Below are positions 1 to 5,454 of a DNA stretch of 5,454 nt, piece after piece (positions within the stretch are counted from its first letter, which is position 1; each line of letters starts with the position of its first letter). The notes beneath the pieces were generated by a model. That model did not search any database. It worked only from the letters and a program-made list of their open reading frames with translations, and was not told the origin of the DNA. The stretch is from Chloroflexota bacterium. Lineage in GTDB: Bacteria > Chloroflexota > Chloroflexia > Thermomicrobiales > UBA6265. Both the position numbers and the translations under genes were made by a program. The stretch spans positions 1 to 5,454 of the forward strand of contig JAEZJB010000441.1 of the NCBI GenBank assembly GCA_023415845.1, written 5' to 3'.

Positions 1-303
1 ACCTTGATCGAATTTCTCCGCATCCACCTGCACCGCACGCTCTTTTTCGTCAACGAGCGACACGAAGTGCATACACCCGCCGACCTGCTCGAGCGTCGCA
101 TCGCCGATCTCCTCTCCACCAGGCACCCACAATGGGTCGGGCACTCTCGCCTGGCCCACGACCTGGGCCGACCCGCCTCCGCCCCCCTCAACGCAGCGCT
201 GCAGGCCCTTGCCACTCGCAGTGAGATGGAGTGTCGTACCCACCAGCCCGCCGGCGGTGGCCGTCCCGGTCGCCAGTATCGCTGGCTGAAGCACGAGGGA
301 TAG
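1..303 (+). CDS. 3' end of a gene; protein with a probable C-terminal winged-helix domain (partial)
   Basis: The frame is open from the first base to a TAG at 301-303, so the true start most likely lies left of the window; a TTG at 4 could start a 99-residue protein, but no ribosome binding site can be judged. The visible part has an N-terminal amphipathic and hydrophobic stretch (HRTLFFV), a helix rich in Leu, Glu and Arg (ADLLERRIADLL), a helix-turn-helix-like segment around SRLAHDLGRPASAPLNAALQ, and a basic, glycine-rich wing (GGGRPGRQYRW) near the end. That last pattern is typical of winged-helix DNA-binding domains, including those that close DUF3987/primase-like replication proteins of phages and integrated elements. 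The family cannot be fixed from 100 residues. It converges with ctaB, and I see no good terminator of its own on this strand. Confidence 0.6.
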   Translation, partial: TLIEFLRIHLHRTLFFVNERHEVHTPADLLERRIADLLSTRHPQWVGHSRLAHDLGRPASAPLNAALQALATRSEMECRTHQPAGGGRPGRQYRWLKHEG

Positions 304-368
304 CGTTGCTTCTCGCTCGAACTCCGCACGAACTCCCAGCCGAAATCCCCGTCATTCCAGTCTTGTTA

Positions 369-392
369 GAGTTTGTGAGTTTTTGAGTTCTT
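369..392. repeat. Three imperfect 8-bp tandem units, GAGTTNNT-like
   Basis: Three consecutive octamers, GAGTTTGT, GAGTTTTT and GAGTTCTT, occupy 369-376, 377-384 and 385-392. They form an AT-richer island in the intergenic stretch between the first gene and the end of ctaB. On the other strand the unit reads AANNAACTC-like. A CGAACTCC motif also occurs twice in direct orientation nearby, at 318-325 and 329-336, and its GAACTC core is the complement of the GAGTTC in the third unit. Function is unknown; it could be a protein-binding site or remnant slippage. Confidence 0.45.
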
Positions 393-451
393 GCGGGTAC
401 TTCATGGCAGGTGGCTTCTGGTCGGGAGCACACACATGGCGGGAATGAAGA

Positions 452-477
452 AAGCCGGCTCCCGTAGGAACCGGCTT
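452..477 (-). terminator. Rho-independent-type terminator of ctaB, with a UNCG tetraloop
   Basis: Read on the minus strand, 477-467 (AAGCCGGTTCC) pairs with 462-452 (GGAGCCGGCTT) over 11 positions, all Watson-Crick apart from one G-U pair. The loop is UACG closed by C-G, a member of the exceptionally stable UNCG tetraloop class. A short pyrimidine tract (TCTTC) follows the stem on that strand. On the plus strand the same arms contain a C-A mismatch, so the hairpin fits termination of minus-strand ctaB, whose stop codon lies 35 bases upstream of it, better than termination of the plus-strand gene at 1-303. The U tract is short for a classical intrinsic terminator. Confidence 0.75.
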
Positions 478-511
478 GCGAACTCAGGTTGGAATCGATC
501 TTTGTGTGACG

Positions 512-1420
<909 letters not shown>

Positions 1421-1519
1421 GTGGTCCTCGACTGGTCTGGGTGGAGAGCGTGGGCGCGAGCAATATCCGGCCTGCAACCAGGCCACCTCGCAACGCCGCG
1501 CGGGCAGGCATCAACCCGT

Positions 1520-1548
1520 AGTTTACCGCGCTCACTGTCGCCTGCCAC
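1520..1548 (-). promoter_or_regulatory. Possible sigma-70-type promoter of ctaB
   Basis: On the minus strand GTGGCA (1548-1543) and TAAACT (1525-1520) are separated by 17 bp; each matches four of six consensus bases. Transcription would begin near 1513, giving a leader of about 90 nt. That leader contains a perfect GGCCTG/CAGGCC hairpin at 1469-1484. Weak elements; prediction only. Confidence 0.25.
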
Positions 1549-1632
1549 CCGCAATGCACCATTTCGGCAACGCATTCCCGTCCTGTTCCCCATCCGCGCC
1601 CGGCGATTCTTCCCAACCTCGGGCCGAAACTC

Positions 1633-1659
1633 TTGACAGGATTTCTGGTCAGTTATAAA
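1633..1659 (+). promoter_or_regulatory. Sigma-70-type promoter for the 87-residue gene
   Basis: A full-consensus -35 box TTGACA (1633-1638) is followed after 15 bp by TATAAA (1654-1659), five of six consensus -10 bases. The spacing is 2 bp shorter than ideal. Transcription would start around 1666, about 160 nt before the start codon at 1824. It is the best promoter match I found by eye in the window and points at the small gene. The short GTGA-N6-TCAC inverted repeat at 1665-1678 lies where a repressor could cover the start point. Confidence 0.6.
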
Positions 1660-1823
1660 AGTGTGTGAAATCTCTCACGAGCGACCGGGCCAGTTCGGAA
1701 CGGGTTTCTCTCGCCCGTCGTTAGAGAGAGATATCAGGCCAACGATGGCACGCTCGGCAGGGCTCGTCCCTGGTCCGACCCAGGCTTCGCAACGTCGCGC
1801 AGCCACCCCGAAGGAGATCGACG

Positions 1824-2087
1824 ATGGCACTCCCACTCCCTGCGCGAAAAAGCTTCCGCACGTTCCTCACCCCGGGCCAGCGTTTCCACAGCGTCGACGG
1901 CATGCTCGAAAACCTCACCGTCGCGCGCCTGGTCACCGATCGCATGGGACTTCTGCATGTGACGCTTCGCGCCGACGATGGCCACGAAATCAGCGCCTTC
2001 GCCGAGCAGGTCGAAGCTGCCATTGCCGACGGCCAGCTCACCCCGCTCGCCGTCCCCATGACGCCGATGTCCGACATCGCCTGCTAA
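1824..2087 (+). CDS. Small protein of unknown function, 87 residues
   Basis: I do not recognise a family. The start is strongly supported: AAGGAG lies 7 nt upstream of the ATG, and a good promoter sits further upstream. The product is soluble-looking, with no signal peptide or membrane segment. It has a basic N-terminal third (ARKSFRTF, then GQRFHSVDG), a central stretch alternating hydrophobic and polar residues that suggests beta strands (NLTVARLVTDR, GLLHVTLRADDG), a short acidic helix (ISAFAEQVEAAIADG, 56-70), and a Pro/Met-containing tail ending in a terminal Cys87. The single Cys at the very C-terminus is notable. It stands alone between its own promoter and a 38-bp palindromic hairpin, so it appears to be transcribed as a single-gene unit. 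Being coding is likely; function is unassigned. Confidence 0.8.
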   Translation: MALPLPARKSFRTFLTPGQRFHSVDGMLENLTVARLVTDRMGLLHVTLRADDGHEISAFAEQVEAAIADGQLTPLAVPMTPMSDIAC

Positions 2088-2103
2088 TCAAGCCCGGAAA
2101 CCG

Positions 2104-2141
2104 AACGAGGGCGGCGGAGAGATCTCTCCGCCGCCCTCGTT
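2104..2141. terminator. Perfect 38-bp palindrome, bidirectional terminator candidate
   Basis: Positions 2104-2122 are the exact reverse complement of 2123-2141 (19 bp per arm; the arm begins AACGAGGGCGGCGG and the centre is GAGATCTC). It lies 16 bases after the stop of the 87-residue gene and 19 bases beyond the stop of mscL, which is transcribed toward it, so one hairpin can end transcripts from both sides. The arms end in TT on either strand rather than a long U tract. The terminal AA/TT and the GC-rich stem fit a terminator. Confidence 0.8.
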
Positions 2142-2160
2142 GTAGCAACTCGAACTCCCG

Positions 2161-2616
2161 TCAGGATACTGCCGCCGCAGCGTCCGCCAGTTGGTCAGGC
2201 GACGCCGGTGGCAGTTCCGAAGTGCAGAACGCGCAGCGCGTCGCTTCCACCGAGACGTCCGAGAAACAGAACGGGCATTTCCGCTCCGTCGGGCTCTCCG
2301 GCTCACCCGTCTGCGTCCGCTGGACCAGCAGGTTCATCGGCTTCACCACAAAGAAGAAGATCACGGCCGCGATGATCAGGAAGGAAATGACGGCATTGAT
2401 GAACGTCCCGACATTGAACTTCGCATTGTTGATCGTGAACCCGATCGAGGAGAAATCGGGCTGGCCACCAATCGCGGCGATCAGCGGCGTGATCAGGTTG
2501 TCCACCAGCGAGGTGACCACCGATCCAAACGCCGCGCCGATCACTACACCGACGGCCAGGTCAACCACGTTTCCCCGCAGGACAAATTGCTTGAACTCGT
2601 TGGCGGTTTCCCTCAT
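2161..2616 (-). CDS. mscL: Large-conductance mechanosensitive channel MscL with a C-terminal zinc ribbon
   Basis: Homo-oligomeric inner-membrane pore that opens under membrane tension to release osmolytes during hypo-osmotic shock. The 151-residue product begins with the family's N-terminal amphipathic helix (ANEFKQFVLRGNVVDLAVG), with TM1 at about 15-43 carrying L20 and V24 at the positions of the E. coli gate residues L19 and V23. A short periplasmic loop (about 44-67) and TM2 at about 68-97 follow. After a linker, instead of the usual C-terminal amphipathic bundle helix, there is a four-cysteine ribbon: C114-x2-C117-x10-C128-x2-C131, then TSEL and an Ala-rich end. The ATG at 2616 matches the family start and has a GGGGGG tract just upstream. 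An adjoining in-frame GTG (2619) or an ATG at 2643 would add only residues outside the family. The channel call is certain; metal binding by the tail is inferred from spacing. Confidence 0.96.
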   Translation of the reverse strand: MRETANEFKQFVLRGNVVDLAVGVVIGAAFGSVVTSLVDNLITPLIAAIGGQPDFSSIGFTINNAKFNVGTFINAVISFLIIAAVIFFFVVKPMNLLVQRTQTGEPESPTERKCPFCFSDVSVEATRCAFCTSELPPASPDQLADAAAAVS

Positions 2617-2675
2617 CACTCCCCCCGATCGATACACCCACAAGTGGTAGCTGCAAGGTATCGCAGATCAAGCAC

Positions 2676-2713
2676 CAATGCCACACCGGGGTGGTCACCC
2701 CAATGTGGCATTG
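2676..2713 (-). terminator. Two-part hairpin after the cupin gene, probable terminator
   Basis: The outer stem CAATGCCACA (2676-2685) pairs perfectly with TGTGGCATTG (2704-2713). Inside, GGGGTG (2688-2693) faces CACCCC (2696-2701), separated from the outer stem by a 2x2 internal loop (CC/AA). It lies 33 bases beyond the stop of the minus-strand cupin gene and about 60 bases upstream of the mscL start, so it would insulate mscL from read-through. No strong U tract follows on the minus strand. The dyad could equally be a regulator-binding site for mscL. Confidence 0.55.
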
Positions 2714-2746
2714 AAGTCAGTTAACCGTCTGATTGGAGCGTCGGCC

Positions 2747-4009
2747 TCAGTCCCCGATGCAGGACGTCTCGTCTGCGTTGAGGGTGTACCGCGCCTCACC
2801 AGTCTCGTAGCCCATCAGGAACTCTTCGCCGCACGAATTGGTGAAGATGGTTTGACCGCCGTTGCTCGTGTAAACCTCGAAGGTCGAGCCAATGATCTCA
2901 CCCGACATCCCACCGGCTGGAATCGGCCCATCGAACACGGTCACGCCATCGGCCACCACCACGACGTAGAGGTCGGCTCCCGCCGTGATGTTGATGCTCT
3001 CCTGATTGCCACCAACACCCGTATTTCCATCATCGGTCCCCGGATCGCCCGGCAGCGACTCGTCAGATGGTGGCGGCGTCTCCGCAGATCCCTGCGCGGT
3101 CGCGGTCGGCGTCACCGGAGTCTGCGGTGCCGCTGCCGAGGCGTCACTCACTTCATCACCGAACATGATCACGCCGTACTCAACAGCCGATTGACTGTTG
3201 TTCACCACCGTCGCCGCACTGGAAACAAGTTGCCCATCACCAGTCGCGAGCAGGCCAATCGTCTCGCCTTCAACGTCGATGTCACCGTTCGTGGACATGA
3301 CCAGTGCTGGCCCGTTGTGCTCGGGAAGGTCGGCCGATGCTCCCGGCTGCAGGACATACCGAACCATCTGGAGGTCATACACCCCTTCGGTATAGGTATC
3401 GATCAGGGGACTTTCGTAGAAGGCGTCGGTCGCCACATCCGTCGGCCCAACCACCTCGAAGACCCAGATCACCGAACCCGTCGAGTTGGCCATCGTCGTG
3501 TAAGGGTCACCACCGGCTTTGAAATAGGCGTCTCCCGGATTCAGCAGCGCCCGCTTCCCGGTCAGGTTGTTCCGTATGACCGAATTGCCCTCGACCTGGT
3601 AGACGATCGCGGCATTCGTCGTCTCCGCCTCCGCTTCACCCGGATCAGCAGGACGCACCTCCTGCACCTGCCAGACCACCTGGCTCCCCGAGCGATAGGC
3701 AAGCCCGTGAGCGATCACCGCCGGCGCACCCGGATCGGTACCACTGAGACCCCCCTCGACCGGAGCCGCCAGTTGCGGAGGTTCAGTTGCCTGAGGGGTC
3801 TCCTCCACCGCTTCTGCGGAGCCCGGAGTCCCTGTCTCGTCCTGGTCGCCGGTGCCCGGAGCCATCACGTTCGTGTCGTCCGGAGCCTCGGTCGTATCCT
3901 GGGCAGACAGCGTTGGCGCCAGCAGCAGGCTCAGAACGAGCATCACGATCGAAAGCAGGCTCCCCCGAGCCGCACGGCCGCCTGATTGGCGTTTCGACAT
4001 GCTTCTCAT
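2747..4009 (-). CDS. Secreted cupin-like protein with a C-terminal RodZ/DUF4115-like module
   Basis: A 420-residue exported protein. Residues 1-36 form a signal peptide (basic start, hydrophobic SLLSIVMLVLSLLLAP, cleavage site LSA-QD). A low-complexity Asp/Thr/Glu/Pro linker (37-95) leads to a region of about 97-284 that reads as two beta-rich cupin-type halves: the first around IVYQVEGNSVIRN and NPGDAYFKAG (135-166), the second around LQPGASADLPEHNGPAL and GDIDVEGE (220-249). The cupin metal-binding histidines are mostly absent (only H231 fits), so an enzymatic role is doubtful. A second Pro/Thr/Asp-rich linker (285-338) precedes an 82-residue C-terminal module whose DLYVVVVADG, VFDGPIPAGG and FEVYTSNGG pattern resembles the DUF4115 domain that ends RodZ. 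The only two cysteines, C393 and C417, could form a disulfide. The ATG at 4009 has GGAGGAG 9 nt upstream; an in-frame ATG at 4000 is an alternative. Its role is unknown; it may act as an extracytoplasmic binding or structural protein. Confidence 0.85.
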   Translation of the reverse strand: MRSMSKRQSGGRAARGSLLSIVMLVLSLLLAPTLSAQDTTEAPDDTNVMAPGTGDQDETGTPGSAEAVEETPQATEPPQLAAPVEGGLSGTDPGAPAVIAHGLAYRSGSQVVWQVQEVRPADPGEAEAETTNAAIVYQVEGNSVIRNNLTGKRALLNPGDAYFKAGGDPYTTMANSTGSVIWVFEVVGPTDVATDAFYESPLIDTYTEGVYDLQMVRYVLQPGASADLPEHNGPALVMSTNGDIDVEGETIGLLATGDGQLVSSAATVVNNSQSAVEYGVIMFGDEVSDASAAAPQTPVTPTATAQGSAETPPPSDESLPGDPGTDDGNTGVGGNQESINITAGADLYVVVVADGVTVFDGPIPAGGMSGEIIGSTFEVYTSNGGQTIFTNSCGEEFLMGYETGEARYTLNADETSCIGD

Positions 4010-4042
4010 GCCTCGCTACTCCTCCTGGTCGATGCGAACCGG

Positions 4043-4071
4043 AATATCAACAGTCAACGTTCGTGAGTAAA
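4043..4071 (-). promoter_or_regulatory. Possible sigma-70-type promoter of the cupin gene
   Basis: On the minus strand TTTACT (4071-4066) and GATATT (4048-4043) are exactly 17 bp apart, each four of six consensus bases. Transcription would begin near 4036, leaving a short leader that contains the AGGAGG site. A TCAC-CC-GTGA inverted repeat (4074-4083) abuts the -35 box. Confidence 0.35.
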
Positions 4072-4130
4072 TGTCACCCGTGATGGTGTTGGCGGCAGGT
4101 CCACCGACGACTCCTCCGCCCAAACACGCG

Positions 4131-4160
4131 CACTCCAAGCCCAGATGCACGCATGGAGTG
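4131..4160. promoter_or_regulatory. Nested inverted repeat, possible operator between divergent genes
   Basis: CACTCCA (4131-4137) is the reverse complement of TGGAGTG (4154-4160). Within the interval, ATGC (4145-4148) faces GCAT (4151-4154) across two bases. The site lies 30 bp upstream of the -10 candidate of the plus-strand gene and 60 bp upstream of the candidate -35 of the minus-strand gene, a position suited to joint control. Assignment as an operator is inference. Confidence 0.25.
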
Positions 4161-4188
4161 AACGGACACACCTGTCACACCATATCTG

Positions 4189-4194
4189 TATGCT
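4189..4194 (+). promoter_or_regulatory. Weak -10 candidate for the RskA-like gene
   Basis: TATGCT matches four of six -10 consensus bases and would start transcription near 4201. No convincing -35 box stands 16-18 bp upstream, so an activator or an alternative sigma factor would be needed if it is real. Confidence 0.2.
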
Positions 4195-4314
4195 ACCCTG
4201 TTGCCGCTCTTTGCGCCAGTACTGGCCCGGAGTCTTCAGGCAGGAACCACGCGCCTGCCTCACGCTCTATCAGACTCGCACCACAGTTCAATTTCATGGC
4301 CGGAGCCGTTCAAT

Positions 4315-4821
4315 ATGTTCACCGGAGGAACCAGGTTATTTCCAGCGATCGCGGGCATTTCATTCGTTCTGGCGCTGGCATGCGCCATCTGGGCGATCTC
4401 GTTGCGCAACGATGTCACACACCTCGAGCAGGAAAATCGATCGATGGCTGCTGAGATCGATCTCTTGCGACAACAGGCCAACGCCACCGCCTATAACCTC
4501 GCTCCCACGTCCGAGGCTCCGCCGAATGCCAGCGGAATCGCATTCTTTAGCTTGAGCGGGTCGGGCGTTGTTACCGTAAGCAATCTTCAGCCCGCACCCG
4601 AAGGCCGATCCTACCAAATCTGGTACTTCCCCACGCCTGACGCCGAACCGCTCCCCGGCGCCACCATCGCGCTTGATCAAACTGGCAGCGGGTACACGTT
4701 GATTCCGGCCGATGTCGGCCTGTTTACGGACATCGCCATCACGTTGGAGCCATCCTCGGGCTCGGCCTCACCTACAGGGCCGATCTATCTGTCAGGCTCC
4801 ACCGGCGGCGCTCGCGGCTGA
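4315..4821 (+). CDS. Membrane-anchored RskA (anti-sigma-K factor) C-terminal domain protein without an anti-sigma domain
   Basis: A 168-residue protein with a short cytoplasmic start, one membrane helix (about 8-30, rich in Ala, Ile and Leu), and a probable coiled coil (about 31-57: NDVTHLEQENRSMAAEIDLL). An extracytoplasmic beta domain (about 72-161) follows, with the RskA C-terminal signature: VVTVSNLQPAPEGRSYQIW (85-103), the PGA turn (114-116), and the closing ITLEPSSGSASPTGPIYLSG (142-161). In typical RskA proteins a cytoplasmic zinc-containing anti-sigma domain precedes the membrane helix and holds an ECF sigma factor. Here only about seven residues precede it. ATG 4315 was chosen because GGAG lies 9 nt upstream; in-frame sequence further upstream shows no zinc-binding His/Cys pattern or other start. 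It may be an orphan sensor or structural domain, or a partner of a separate anti-sigma protein. The glycosyltransferase gene follows after 73 bases on the same strand. Confidence 0.85.
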   Translation: MFTGGTRLFPAIAGISFVLALACAIWAISLRNDVTHLEQENRSMAAEIDLLRQQANATAYNLAPTSEAPPNASGIAFFSLSGSGVVTVSNLQPAPEGRSYQIWYFPTPDAEPLPGATIALDQTGSGYTLIPADVGLFTDIAITLEPSSGSASPTGPIYLSGSTGGARG

Positions 4822-4843
4822 CGCTGACCAGGTACGGGAGCCG

Positions 4844-4849
4844 TATACT
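4844..4849 (+). promoter_or_regulatory. -10-like box upstream of the glycosyltransferase
   Basis: TATACT matches five of six -10 consensus bases and sits 45 bp before the ATG at 4895. The nearest -35-like sequences (CTGACG at 4818-4823, CTGACC at 4824-4829) give poor spacings of 20 and 14 bp. The gene may instead be read from the RskA-like promoter as an operon. Confidence 0.25.
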
Positions 4850-4880
4850 CAGCGCTACGTCAATCACCGGTCCGTGGACG

Positions 4881-4923
4881 GAGTCTGGACTCGAATGCTT
4901 GCCCAACGCGAAGTGGAGTCCAG
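4881..4923 (+). other. Competing hairpins around the glycosyltransferase start codon
   Basis: GAGTC-TG-GACTC (4881-4892) forms a small stem just before the ATG. CTGGACTC (4885-4892) is also the exact reverse complement of GAGTCCAG (4916-4923), which would place the start codon at 4895 in a 23-nt loop. The two pairings share bases and exclude each other, so they could tune translation. Physical relevance is untested. Confidence 0.35.
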
Positions 4924-5454
4924 CCCGCTGATCACGACAACTCCTGCGGACAAGCCACTAGGAAGCGTCCTCGCGAACTGGCTCTGGCTGGCCGTCGCCA
5001 TCCTGCTCGCGCTGGTGCTCCGTACTCCTTTCCTGCGGATCCCGATGCTGGCGGATGAAGGCGGATACGCCTGGGCGGCTCGCGGCTGGCTCAACGGCAC
5101 GGGTACGCTTTACGACGATCTCTGGATTAGCAGGCCACAAGGCATATTCATCGTCTATGCCGGAATTCTGGAATTCCTGGGCTCGGACACGATTGCCATG
5201 CGGTTCGCCGCCTGGATCGCCATTGCCTTCACCGTCGTCGCCGTCTGGGCCTTCACCCGGATGTGCGCATCGCCCGCTACCGCGAATCTCGTCGCCATCA
5301 TCTTTGCAGTCGCCTCGTCCCTACCCAACCTCGAAGGCTATTCCGCCAACGCCGAAGCGTTCATGGGCCTCCCTGCCGCATTGGCCGCCGCCTGGCTCCT
5401 CCGCCTGAGCCGCGATGGCTGGGCGCGATGGCAACTCGTCGGGGTCGGTGTCCT
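4895..5454 (+). CDS. GT-C family membrane glycosyltransferase, PMT/ArnT (GT39)-like, N-terminal part
   Basis: The frame stays open to the right edge, giving 186 residues plus two bases. These enzymes use a polyprenyl-phosphate-linked sugar as donor and transfer it outside the membrane to proteins or envelope glycans. After a short cytoplasmic lead (1-28) comes TM1 (about 29-47, WLWLAVAILLALVL). The first extracytoplasmic loop follows, with the Asp-Glu pair D54-E55 in ADEGGYAWAARGWLNG, where the GT-C catalytic Asp is expected, and then DDLWISRPQGIF (74-85), equivalent to the KPP-type segment of ArnT-like enzymes. Further hydrophobic helices lie at about 103-121, 129-142 and 157-170, with the family-like GYSANAEAF (148-156) in the loop between the last two. 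The ATG at 4895 has GGAG 11 nt and GGA 5 nt upstream; a GTG at 4874 is a less likely start. Substrate cannot be told. Confidence 0.85.
   Translation, partial: MLAQREVESSPLITTTPADKPLGSVLANWLWLAVAILLALVLRTPFLRIPMLADEGGYAWAARGWLNGTGTLYDDLWISRPQGIFIVYAGILEFLGSDTIAMRFAAWIAIAFTVVAVWAFTRMCASPATANLVAIIFAVASSLPNLEGYSANAEAFMGLPAALAAAWLLRLSRDGWARWQLVGVGV

Larger units (their letters stand above)
1421..1823. other. Gene-free divergent intergenic region between ctaB and the 87-residue gene
   Basis: No open frame here looks coding; the frames that cross it have Arg/Pro/His-rich shadow composition and no ribosome binding sites. It holds the ctaB leader (hairpin at 1469-1484, stem GGCCTG, loop CAAC), a weak minus-strand promoter (1520-1548), a much better plus-strand promoter (1633-1659), and the plus-strand leader (about 1666-1823). 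The leader has several potential stems: GTGA/TCAC at 1665-1678 close to the predicted transcription start, AGGG/CCCT at 1759-1771, and an overlapping CCTGG/CCAGG at 1769-1784. The last two share bases and could be alternatives. No known riboswitch or RNA family was recognised. Confidence 0.6.
4010..4314. other. Divergent intergenic region between the cupin and RskA-like genes
   Basis: I see no coding frame here. It contains the cupin promoter candidate and its ribosome binding site on the minus strand, a nested inverted repeat at 4131-4160, and a weak plus-strand -10 candidate TATGCT at 4189-4194. After that comes a leader of about 115 nt to the RskA-like ATG. A plus-strand reading frame enters from 4201 in the RskA-like frame, but its extra 38 residues (HHSSISWPEP-type) look non-coding. 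Confidence 0.6.

Noticed and set aside
1421..1486. Longer ctaB from a GTG at 1486
   Set aside because: The added 22 residues are Arg/Pro-rich and outside the family, and the ATG at 1420 has a well-placed GAGGA.
1661..2650. 329-residue plus-strand frame spanning the 87-residue gene, the palindrome and mscL
   Set aside because: It reads through a strong hairpin and antisense to mscL, has Arg/Pro/Thr-rich shadow composition, and has no ribosome binding site at its start.
2678..3985. 435-residue open frame on the plus strand opposite the cupin gene
   Set aside because: It is rich in Arg and His with no recognisable domain. The minus frame has a signal peptide, a ribosome binding site and domain patterns, so this is a high-GC antisense shadow.
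4201..4314. Upstream extension of the RskA-like frame from a TTG at 4201
   Set aside because: The 38 extra residues lack any domain pattern and the TTG has no ribosome binding site. It would also overlap the likely leader.
4145..4555. 136-residue plus-strand frame overlapping the RskA-like gene, considered as a missing anti-sigma domain
   Set aside because: It contains Cys and His residues, but they do not form the zinc-binding anti-sigma pattern and the composition is that of an out-of-frame reading. It also overlaps rather than precedes the membrane helix.

Overview
The window reads as ordinary chromosomal DNA of a GC-rich bacterium. A Thermomicrobiales-like member of the Chloroflexota is my best guess. 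The clues are a heme O synthase, an MscL ending in a zinc ribbon, an RskA-type sensor domain, secreted proteins with Pro/Thr/Glu/Asp-rich linkers, and a multi-membrane sugar transferase of the PMT/ArnT type. This placement is inferred from protein character, not from a marker gene. I see no mobile element, tRNA, rRNA or CRISPR array.

Layout from left to right. Positions 1-303 (+) hold the 3' end of a gene whose protein ends in a probable winged-helix domain. Positions 512-1420 (-) are ctaB (heme O synthase), which converges on the first gene and is closed by a minus-strand terminator hairpin at 452-477. Positions 1421-1823 carry no gene; they hold the ctaB upstream region and a good plus-strand promoter with a roughly 160-nt leader. 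This leader leads into an unrecognised 87-residue gene at 1824-2087 (+). A perfect 38-bp palindrome at 2104-2141 separates that gene from mscL (2161-2616, -). Upstream of mscL, and also on the minus strand, is a secreted cupin-type protein (2747-4009), with a strong hairpin at 2676-2713 between the two. A roughly 300-bp divergent intergenic region (4010-4314) then leads to two plus-strand genes: a membrane-anchored RskA C-terminal domain protein (4315-4821) and a GT-C glycosyltransferase that runs off the window (4895 onward).

No pathway links all the genes. CtaB serves respiratory oxidase assembly. MscL, the secreted cupin protein, the RskA-like protein and the glycosyltransferase all act in or outside the membrane, so the right two thirds is envelope-oriented. 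The most unusual items are the cupin protein with a RodZ-C-terminal-like (DUF4115-type) module, the MscL whose usual C-terminal helix is replaced by a four-cysteine ribbon, the RskA-type protein with no cytoplasmic anti-sigma domain, and the compact, well-insulated 87-residue gene. No clear new multi-gene system is visible.
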